Shown here piece by piece: positions 46,041 through 56,400 of a stretch of DNA of 64,000 nucleotides (position 1 is its first letter; every line of letters begins with the position of its first letter). Made by a program: the position numbers and the translations under genes. Below the pieces are notes generated by a model. That model was not told the origin of the DNA, ran no database searches, and worked only from the letters and a program-made list of their open reading frames with translations. Where the stretch lies: assembly GCA_028583605.1 (NCBI GenBank), contig CM053326.1, positions 10,238,587 to 10,302,586 of the forward strand. Direction: 5' to 3'. Origin of the DNA: Dastarcus helophoroides (Eukaryota; Arthropoda; Insecta; Coleoptera; Bothrideridae).

Positions 46041-48534
46041 TTAAATGCACCTTTAAATGTTTTCTATGAAACTTTTAGATTGTGGAAAATTGACAGATGT
46101 CTTCTGAGGGAACACATGATTCATTGACAGCAAAAGTTCCAATTGATACAAAGATACAAATGATCTGTTCACAGCTCCTGAGTTAGTTTTGGCAAAAAAA
46201 TTTTAAAGGCTATCCAATGATTGCTGCGTTTAAGACTAAGGGAAATACAGTTCAGTCATGATTTTACTTAAATTGTCCGGTCAGTACTTTTTACATTTTG
46301 TAGACTGAAGGGTTTAAAATTGAGTTAAAAAATCCCTTAGGAAACGTCGCCATCTTAAGAAAAGTGTGCAGTGTGGTTTAGCATTTCAGTGATTACAAAT
46401 CGTACAGAATACAGTTTAAGATATTTGTTCGTAAAATAGTAAGTGTCTAGTTATCTTGCCAAAATCTACCCGTGTTTTTCCAGGTCAGACAAATATATCA
46501 GTATCGTTTGATAGTGACCGACAGAGTTCCAAAATTTCACACTTATTGTGATGATTAATCTTGCATACTTTACAGTGATAAAAGAATATGTGACTGGTAG
46601 GCTATTGTACGGTAGCTTGATCTAACGACTACCATTTTTACCCAAAATCCATCTTATGATAATTCCCACGACATCGACATCACCGCAGCTGGACGACACT
46701 CTCAGAATGTTATATATAAGCTTTGTTCAGCTTTTGATAAGGCAGCCCATAAAAAGGTTTGAACAAAATTTTTATTATCTACAGCTTCATAAATATTTGA
46801 CTATCCACTTTTTGTTTAATTTATATGTTGTCTAACATATAAAATTGAGTCAAAATGTCAAGACGTTGAATAAAACGTTTGATCTGTTCAAATGCATTAT
46901 ACCATTCATCAACTCTAAACGATATTGATTATATTTTACAAATTTCAAACATAAATATCAAAGTCCATATCAAAATTCTATTATCATTTCAAAGGTTTTC
47001 TAATTGTAATATAATTTCGACCGATCTCTTTTTCTGATATTGAAAATATAGTACAAAAGATTCCCCATCATTATTTTTCTTTAAATACGAGAGTTATAAG
47101 ATTATTTTTATTTGTATTTACTTTTTATTTAATATCTTTCTTCGCTCTGTACTATTTGTCGTTGTTTTTATTTAGTGTGGGATTTGGAAAATTTATGTAT
47201 TCACTACTGTAGGACTAAAGATTAAATTTCACCTTATATTTTAATGTCGTCTGGTATTGTAGAGTTTCAAATGTTTGGTATGTTATATACCCACATATTC
47301 CAATAAAGATGTCTGTATGTTTTATCTTCTATCATAATATTAATTTGAACAACAATAAATCAGTAAGAAATATGATAATTTTAATTCTGATATTGGCTAT
47401 TTGGCAAACGATGCGGGACTACAGCGATTTCTGATCTCTTTCTGTGATTTATCACGCCGGTAACGTACCATTTCCCCGAGATCATTACTCAGCAGGATGG
47501 ACCATATATATCTTATAACAAAGCATGTTTTACTTGCTCTTTCACAAGTACATTGCTCTTACTATCACGTATATTTTATTGCCATAGACTTATTTATGAT
47601 ATCAGCGAATTTCTAAGAAATATTTTCATTTCACCCCTTTATGTTTCAGAACGATAAACCATCTGTACTCGATTCTTATAACGAAAGCGCACATTAAGGA
47701 AGAGCAAATGATTACAATGGAACAACGGTCACTAGTAATTTATTTTGACTTCTTGGTACGAAAAGACGTGATCTTTAAATGGACTTTTCTGCGAACCAAT
47801 TCCGCAACTACACATCTTATAAGTTTCAAGGTCTCATATTTGTTTTCACAAAAGATTAATGATGATATCTATATAACAATCGTTGCTTGAATATAAAGAA
47901 GTAAAAAAGGCTATTTGTGTAATATATATTGTACGTAAAATATTTTGAGGACACATGTTAAATTATTCCCTGCCTATTTTTGATGATGTGTTCAGCTAAT
48001 AGTCTAATAAAAGTAAGTGGTTTGATAAGTTAATGCTGATCTAGATGTAATTAGCTAATTCCAAGATACCTCCTAATGACATCTATGTGTACAAAATGCT
48101 AGCAAGTTTAAAGTTTTATTTTATTAAAAACGAAAGCAAATGATAGCCGCAACTTAGCCTATACTAATATTCTTAATATACAGGTTGTTCTAAATAGCTG
48201 ACACAAAACTTGGAAATGTGAAAGTGAAGCTAAAATAACTCAAAAAATTTTATATAAAACATTGGTCTTTCTGAACACCGTTGCTGAGATATACGAGCAG
48301 TAATCTAGAAGGGCTTATATTATTTGATGCACTGTATGACAATTTCCAAAAAATTTAAGCACCCTCTTCAGATTTTCGTATTTATTCATTTAAACTTTTC
48401 CCTTAATAAGAATATACAGTGCTAATCTGTAACTTGAAATAAATTCAGTAAATCAAAGACAGTTTTTTTTCGGAAATATGCTCAGACACGTCGATTAATA
48501 TTTTAATTTGCGCTCCTTTTAATGCAAGAAAATT
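46041..48534. other. AT-rich DNA without recognised gene
   Basis: The frame at 47708-47890 has no motif. ACAGGTTGTTCTAAATAGC at about 48181 resembles a repeat tip but has no partner. Nothing else is supported. Confidence 0.4.
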
Positions 48535-50110
48535 TTATACAGCATGTCCCAAATTTATCATATGACGTTTTTGATGATTTTTTTAAATGGCAACCATATT
48601 TTTTTGACTATTCCTAAAGGGTATATCAAGCTACACATGAGTACCAAATTTTAATTTTTTATTCTTTGTCATTTAAAATATATTTACAAATTTAATAACT
48701 GACAAGAAATCTGATTCAATTTAATACAATTTTCATAATGCTTAAAAATCGTGTATCAGAAGGTTTTATACCTTCTGAATGGTTTGACATTTTTTGTCAA
48801 ACTGGGCTGACGTCTTGTCACAATCTTATAAAAAAGTTACTGAAAACAAATAAGAAGAGTAGTATCGTATTGATCGAAAAGCTTGTCGTTTAGTGAAAAA
48901 CACCATTTATTAAAAAATCGACGAAAATGCCGTACTTAACTGAAACCCATAAGATTAAAATTTTAATAATAATTGACTACGGAGAACAAGAACAAAGAAC
49001 AAAATGGGGCTGTTTGTTTATTCAGAGAGAAATATCCTGATTTACCACCCATATTGTAAAGTACCGTAAGCAAGATTGAAAAACAGTTTCGGGAAAATGG
49101 GAGTTTAAGAAACGCGCTCAATGAAAATGTTTAAATGAATGTACTTAAATCCTCATGTCCCTACTTGTCAGATAGGTAGGGAATTCGAAATTAGCCAGTC
49201 TTCAGTGGCAAGAATTCTGAAAATGCAAAAATTTCATCCTCATAAAATGACAATCCTCCATAAACTCTTAGAAGATGATCCGAATAGAAGACTCCGGTTT
49301 TGAGAACAAATGATGGATCTACTGGACAGAAATGTTCTTTCTAACCATAGAAAATATCCTATTTTCAGACGAATCAACATTTATGTTAGATGGTGAGCTA
49401 AATGGTCAAAATTGTCGTTACTGGGCAGAAAACAACCCACACTGGATGAGGGAAACCCATACTCAACATTCAGAGAAAGTCAACGTTTGCGTAGGGATTG
49501 TTGGTGATCGAACTATAGGACCAATTTACTTCCAAAGAAATCTCAATAGGGCGAGATATTTAGAATTCTTGCAGGAAGAGCTAATGCCTGATTTAACTAT
49601 TTGATTTCCTGATCCAGTCGAAGCTGATGTCCCGAATAGAAACATCTGGTTTCAACAAGACAGTGCCCCTCCTCATTTTGCAAGACCTGTCCGTGAGTAA
49701 CTGGATGATGTATTTCCAAGCAGATGGATTGGCAGAGGAGGACTTTTTGAAGGGCCATCCAGGTCTCCGGATTTAACACCTATGAACTATTTCTTATAGG
49801 GATATTTAAAGGGCAAGGTTTTTAAGACCAAACCTGCAAATATTGAGGAGTTGAAAGGACGAATAAGACAGACTAATTTCCCCCGAAGTAATTATAAATG
49901 TCTAAAACGAGTTTCAGATCCGTATAGGGTATTGTCATTTAGTAAATGGACAACATTTTGAACTTTTATTGAAGAGACAATTATTGAGTTGAATCAGATT
50001 CCTTGATTTTTCATAATATTTGTTAAATATCTTTTAACTAACAGGAAATAAAAAACTAAAATTTAGTGCGCATGTGTAACTTGATATATTCTTTAAGAAT
50101 CGCAGCATAA
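48535..50110 (+). mobile_element. Second mariner-like element, with inverted subterminal repeats
   Basis: A left stretch, GTATATCAAGCTACACATGA and on (48621-48662 and beyond), is matched by the reverse complement of the right stretch at 50041-50095 (ATATATCAAGTTACACATGC). The match extends roughly 80-90 bp. The outer left tip may be TA|CAGCATGTCCCAAATTT at 48534; the right tip is not clear. The transposase relic lies between them on the plus strand. Confidence 0.6.
48925..50006 (+). pseudogene. Tc1/mariner-superfamily transposase relic
   Basis: The N-terminal HTH region is readable from about 48940 (THKIKILIIIDYGEQEQR). The frame at 49332-49604 contains ILFSDESTFMLDGELNGQNC, with the first catalytic Asp, and RETHTQHSEKVNVCVGIVG. 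After a stop, NIWFQQDSAPPHFARPV holds the second Asp, and SRSPDLTPMNYFL (about 49760) the third acidic region. At least five stops or frame changes. It differs clearly in sequence from the mariner at 34337, so it is a separate family. Confidence 0.8.
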
Positions 50111-51043
50111 AACACAAAATATATTGGTAAAAGTAAATATTTTGGACAAAACAGCAAGAACTGGTAACATTTTAAACTTTTTCTAGCATGTTAGGAAGTA
50201 TCTTTTGTCTTCAAATCCCACTAATAATCGCCTAACGTAGTTGCATTTCACCCACATTGGCACCATTTCTCAAGTCTTTTTACAACTGGTGAAATCCTTT
50301 CTTCTTAGACATCTTTCACGGTTTAAAGATTTAAAATAAAAATAAAAAATAAAGAAATTGGAATGGACAGGCAAATTCTGCTCTCTTATCAATGCCAATG
50401 ATATAGAACAGAACACTAAAAAAAGTTAAAAACTCTAAATATCAATCTTGGTTGAGAACTTTCATGTCTTGATCATTATTATCTTCATCCCTGAGCATAC
50501 TGAGCTCGACAGTTTGACTTCTTTTTAAAAAAACCGTTGAAAACGAGAAATTTAGAGTTGCGCTTCTTTGTTGATTTTTGTGAAAAATTTTCTAATGCAA
50601 CTACAGCAACTCTTAATTTCTCATTTTCAACAGTTGCTTCGATTTTTCTCCAAATTTTTTTCTACCAACTCCCTACACGTGGTACACCAGATAACTACAA
50701 GCACCTAAACTATCAAACTATCATGTAGCGTCCTTGTCTGCCTTACAAAGCGACGAATGAATTTATTTTCACTCACACTTGCTCGTTCAAAGAACCAAAG
50801 GAAAGATAGTTAATTTAAACGTCGGCAACCCCTACTTGCAACCGATGGTTTGGAGGTAACCATAATTCATCGTGTGCAGAAGATATTAAGCTTTCATGCG
50901 GTGGTATATTTCTTTATTTTTTAAAAAAACAAAAAAAAATATCTGACAATTCATTCATTCAACACATAGGTAGAAAAAAATTAATTATATTATTTATAGT
51001 TAAGCGTAGTTCTTAGATTTTGCTAGACAATTCTGATGCAATA
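50111..51043. other. DNA without recognised gene; one short hairpin
   Basis: An imperfect inverted repeat of about 29 bp (CGTTGAAAACGAGAAATTTA at 50535 against TCTCATTTTCAACAG ending 50633) encloses about 40 bp. It may be a small fold-back repeat. No gene is supported. Confidence 0.5.
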
Positions 51044-52681
51044 CACGAGCCCCTTTCCATTTGAGTTGGCCCGCCTTAATATTTATCAGAAATTTCGCAT
51101 TAGGGTGAAAAAAATAGAATGAAATATTAAAACTCCATATTGTTTTTTCTTTTAATAGTATTTTTAGTACATTGTAACCACATAAAATGCATATTAGGTA
51201 AATAAAGAGGATAACTATCATAAAATGTGAACAAATAAAAAAAATGTGAACAAATACAATAAATTAAGAAAACAAAAATGTTATCATTTACCACTGGATA
51301 ATATCCCCTTTATTTTTTATAACAGTTAAGATTCGTTGAGGTATAGTATTAACCAAACCTTGGCAAAAGTCTGGTGTACAACAATTCCATATTTCTTGAA
51401 GCCTTTGCTTCAGTTCAGGTATTGTTCGTGCAGGATGCTTTCGTAGCACCTTCTTTATCTCGTGCCATGAAGTTTCCATGGGTGATAAGTCCGGACTACT
51501 TGAAACCCATTCCATAAGTGGTATACCATGGTCTTCCATCCATTTTAAACTTCTTTTAGAGGTGTGGCATGCTGCGCTCTTCTGCTGAAACACGAACTCT
51601 TGGCTGGATGTCAAAAATTCTTTCATGACCGGTAAAAGTAATTTTTGTAAAATGGCCAAGTATTTGTTTGTATCCACATTTTCATTAATAAAATAAATTT
51701 TTCTACTGCTTTTGACGACATGCTACCTCACACCATAACAGATGCAGGAATCTTTACTTTTCTTTTGAGACAGTCGGGATGGAACGCCTCATTTTTTTTG
51801 AATAACTCTACTTCGACTGTCTCCAATACAAACTTCGAATCGATCCTCATCGCTCCATTGTATCGCATGCCATTGCTGAAATACCCAATCATTATGTTCT
51901 TTTGCCCATCTTAACCTGTTTTTCTTTTGCGGTGGTGTTAAAAATGGGTTTTCTTTAGCCTAATGCAAAATTGTCATTCTTAATTTTTTTAAGTTTTTTA
52001 TTGAAAACTTACTGTATAAGTCCCAGATCCCAATTTATGAGCTTTTCTGTGAGTTGTTGATCTAGAAATACACCTTCCAACACTATCTCTTCACAAAGCA
52101 CCTAACTGAAGTCTGTTTTTCTCGATAATTCTTTTTAATACTCTTCTGTCGGCATTGGTAATTTTATTTAATTTTTTTTTTCACATATTGGGGCTTTGTA
52201 GTGTCTAAACCGGTCATTTTATACCTTCTAACTGTATTTCTTAAACTATAACGCGATAACTCCAATAAATTTGCAATTTCAAATTTGGATTTCCCACACT
52301 TAAAAAAATTATTGGTAAGTGAAAGAATTTTGTCATCGATTACATTTTCTCTACCCATTTTAAAAAATGTAACTACCTTGAAGCTGTACCAAATGCATTC
52401 TGAGAGCTATGAGTAATAGCAATTATTTTGACTAATGTTTTGCACGGCCATCTTCGGAATATAGGTTTACTTTGTAACGGCGTATACTTGCAACATTTTC
52501 GCTTGTTTGTTACAAGTATGAATAGGGAATAATGAAATTGGTCTTGTCTACAGCAAATTATTAAATATACGTTATTAATTACTTTGTTACCTAAAACAGC
52601 TTGCAATATTTATTATCTTTTGTTAATGACCAAAAACCTAAGATTTTAATAGGTGGGCCAACTGAAATGGGAAGGGCTCGT
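51044..52681 (-). mobile_element. Full-length Tc1-type transposon, inactive
   Basis: The left end reads TA|CACGAGCCCCTTTCCATT from 51042 and continues GAGTTGGCCCGCC. The right end, reverse-complemented, reads TA|CGAGCCCTTCCCATT and continues CAGTTGGCCCACC. With the TA pair, the element is about 1638 bp, the usual Tc1 size. The inverted ends differ by several changes, so it is old. Confidence 0.85.
51288..52358 (-). pseudogene. Tc1 transposase relic (DD34E type)
   Basis: The minus frame at 52358-52164 (KFEIANLLELSRYSLRNTVR) is the N-terminal HTH. Around 51860, SDEDRFEVCIGDSRS holds the first catalytic Asp. The frame at 51677-51288 carries VFQQKSAACHTSKRSLKWM, where the second Asp of QQDNAPCHTA is replaced by Lys, and SSSPDLSPMETSWHEIKKVL, where the catalytic Glu is kept. 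Stops and frameshifts between 51700 and 52160, plus the lost Asp, show that it is inactive. Confidence 0.85.
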
Positions 52682-53099
52682 ATAACGCTAACATTAATTT
52701 TTCATTTAAGGTAAGTTTCATTAAAAACATATACAACATAGAAATATTGCTTCGGACCTTGGACTATAATAAAAAATGTGAGTTTCCCTTAAAGAACAAC
52801 CTCACCTCCTCCCATTGCCATTGCTAATATTTTTGGGAAAAAATGTCACTAAAATTCATGCCTGAAAAAAGCTAAATTGATCTATTCAAGAGATTTTTTC
52901 AAAAATTGTCAGTTTCCGAAAGGCGCATGACTTTTGAGACTCACTGTACATGTATTAAGTACACATAATGTATACCAAAATCAGTATTACTGGTTTTCAA
53001 CAGTTCAAATGTCATTTGACATCGTAGTGACAGACTAAAATTGACGAAATAATTTCGAGACCTCGTGGCAAATCAAAAGTTTACTTCACCTTTCTGAAA
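52682..53099. other. Upstream region of the micro-exon gene candidate
   Basis: About 420 bp without coding motifs between the Tc1 element and the first exon. The gene's promoter and leader should lie here, but I see no clear TATA or initiator element. Confidence 0.35.
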
Positions 53100-53415
53100 A
53101 TGTCCTTTACTGATTACGATATTTCCCCGGACGGAAAATATGTTGGAGCATCCCTGGATGCCACAGAACTGAATTTGCCTTACTCAAGATACCAACAATT
53201 TCCAAATTCATCTCCTGATTACAAATCAGTAGCCTCAACTAGAAAATTGACTTATGCTTGTTCTTGCAAAGCTCAAAGTCAGAGCGAAAGTCAAAAGTCT
53301 AATATTAAAGATCAAACTCATGGAATATCGAGGGATTCACTGGAACCATTGAAAATTGTGTGCCGATGCAAAGCTCCCTCGCCATCGTCGTCATCTCCTG
53401 ATGAATTAGAAACAG
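53100..53415 (+). CDS. Exon 1 of the micro-exon gene candidate
   Basis: It opens at ATG (GAAAATGTCC context) with MSFTDYDISPDGKYVG. It contains TYACSCKAQSQSESQ and, about 35 residues later, KIVCRCKAPSPSSSSPDE: two related units with Cys-x-Cys-Lys followed by Ser/Pro or Ser/Gln runs. The exon ends after ELET plus one base, at CAG|GTGGGA (53415). Reading through the donor gives only about 20 unrelated residues before a stop, which supports splicing here. Confidence 0.65.
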
Positions 53416-56400
53416 GTGGGAGCAGTCCATTTAGTTGTTTGAAGTTTATTACTTTTTTGCAGATTGTACTTGTCAAGTGAGCAGTAATTTATTGCCAAGT
53501 ATTGATGAAAGCATTTTAGTTGGAATAAAAGCTGTATATGATACTGTCAAATGTTTTCGTCCTTGTAAAGTAAGTAATTTGGTAATTCCAATCAATGACC
53601 AAGACAAATGGTTTATTCAAAATTTTTAAATTAAACTAATACACAAAACTGAAAAATAAAGGAGACCAAGCAAAAGTTAATTTTAATTCGATATACTTAT
53701 GATTATATGTTGTTGTCTTGTTTTTTCTAACTATATTATTACAAAAGTAAATTTATAATTAGAAAATTTATTTTTTGCAGGGTTGCACCCCTGAATACCG
53801 CGTGGTAGGTTGTACAACAGATTTAACATTCCAAATGTTTTCATGTTTTAATACAGGTTGAAGAAATAGATGTAGACGATGACTCTCTAGGACCAGTCCA
53901 GAGTACTAAAGTAACACTTGTTTGATTGTAAAGTATTTTTATTTATTCATTTTATTGTTTGCAGCTTGAACCTGTACCACCAAAAGTAAGAGAACTAAGA
54001 AATTCTAACTAAAACTAAATTAACCCATGGCATGAAATTTTTTTAGAATGGCAGAATTTCAGATGCAATAAGTATTCGGGTGAGTGTAACCAATAACTGA
54101 AAATCAAAATTATTAATTTTTATATAATATTGTTAGACTTCATCGCCAGGGCCACCAGATAGTTACAGAAACGTAAGTTATTAAATCTCAGAAACTAATT
54201 AAAAATCAAGGTCTATTTACGAAAAGTAGACCAAAAATTTCACAACAAATATGAAATACTTTTTTTTTGATGATGATGATAGTTTGCCTATCAAATGCTT
54301 GAGAAAAAATTGTGTATTTTTCATCTGAATCACAGCTTCCAGGAAAGTTAAATTCTAAGAGAACGGTACCTGAATCATCAGCAGTCATCAAAAATTACTG
54401 AAAAAAATTTCTCATTTAATCAATCCGGAAAAACTCGAAAATTCTAAATAAAGATAAACATTTAAAGTTGAGTATCCATAAAAATGTTAAAATATTATAT
54501 AAAAAAACATTAAAGGAGAAGAAAATCGGAATAAAAATTTAAAATTTTTAGAACAATTTCAGAATATATCAAACAAGTAACAAAAATTTTTTAAAAATCT
54601 TGAGATTAAGCTAAAAAGAAAAATCAAATTTTCAAGATCTGAAAGTATAAAAAAAGTGTTTATTTTGGAAAAAAACTCTGAATTTAGAAAGAAAATCAAA
54701 TATGATTTTTAAACAAACATTTTTATATTTTGAACAAATACCTGCTTTTTTTAAACATTAAGTTCGTCATCAAGTTTTTGTCTAAGGGTAGTAAAAATTT
54801 AGAGCGAAAAGTAAAAATTTAAAAAAAAAATCAAAATAAAGACTTGGAGTTATGGAAAAGTTAGTTTTGAAAAAAAGAATACCCGGTCTTGAAAAGACGT
54901 TATTTGAAGGTTAAGATTGAATTTTTTTGAACAATTAAAATTGTGTATATACAGTTTGTCCCAAGATGTAGTACTGAAAAATGGTTTCTTTTTTATTTAA
55001 GGCTTTATGAGAACAACTTTATAAAAATTCCTACTAGATCTGAAATCATTAAAAATGATATTATTTTTGTACAGGGAGCTTATTAATTTTTTGGCAGTTT
55101 TAAAAAAGGGCCAAGAGTGCATTGTTGCTATTTTGGATGGTGTCAAAAATTGGTACAAAGAAACGTGCTTTTTAATAAGAAATAATGCTTAACAACGAAA
55201 TTGTGGTTTATTTTTAAAAAATTAGACAAAATAGGTTACAAATCAAGGTTAAAGACGAAAAAATAAAGAGGCATTTAATAATAACAGTAAGTAATTAAAA
55301 TAAAACAATGTCATTCAAACGTATTACGATCCGTTTCCGTGCAAATTTTTACTCTTTTTATGATTTTCTATAGGCATTTCGTATAATTGCAGTTTTATTT
55401 TCTCAATTCTAATACTTAGACCGACAGATTTGAACATTGACCAGATTTAAAGGTTGGAAACCAAATTCCGTTTCGATCTTGTTAGATCTCGTCAGTTTGG
55501 AATGCCCAACTCAAACTTAGCAAATGCTCCGGTTGAAGCTAAATATAAAATATTGTAACGAAATGTAATTGTAAAGTTTGATTGGGAATTTTCTGGAAAA
55601 TTTAATAAGGAAGAAACGGCCGCGATAATAAATCAAACGGCAGATAAGCGCTCCAGAAATGTTGGCAAACGATAAGCCTTATGTGCTTGATTTTTCTAGA
55701 ATGCGAATCGGGATCTATATATATGGGGGTCCGGTTGGCTTTCCCGGAGTTAGTTGGTTGTTATAAGTCAATGAATAAGTTAGTTAATTAAACAGTGTTA
55801 GTGAATTACAATTGTTGTGTTGCGAAATCAGTTGGAAATAAAGTGGGTAAAGTTCACGGCGTATTAATCATTCGAACCGATAACGCGCAACAATATAAAA
55901 TTACAAATGTTCGCAATTGTAATTTGTGATGACACTAAATCTTCTGTGCTGTCTCGGGAGAAAAAAAAATGATTAACTGCCATAGGAATTAAAAAAGAAA
56001 TCATCTTCGTAATGAGATTAGATTAACTTTCACTTTTCTTGTCAAGTTCGATTAAGAATAAACTTTCTAATCATTCTTTGTGGTATTTTCTCAAGTAACT
56101 ACAAATTTCTAGGTGTAGAGCCACGTAACGATCTGTAGAAGAAATTATAGAATAGCTTCAATAGCTGTCAAGCAAACAAAATAGACCTAGAGTGCAATAA
56201 TGCATACGTTTCGTGGGCGGCATTATTATCATCCAGGTCTATTCTGTTTGCAATCTGAAAATGAACTAAAATTTCAAATCTAGACATTTTTGTAATTCTA
56301 AACTATATTTTTAAATAATGGCTTTCGATACCACCATAAATAACACCAGTTCACATAAGGACATTTTCTAGAATTTCCAGATAATCGAACTTCCTAAATA

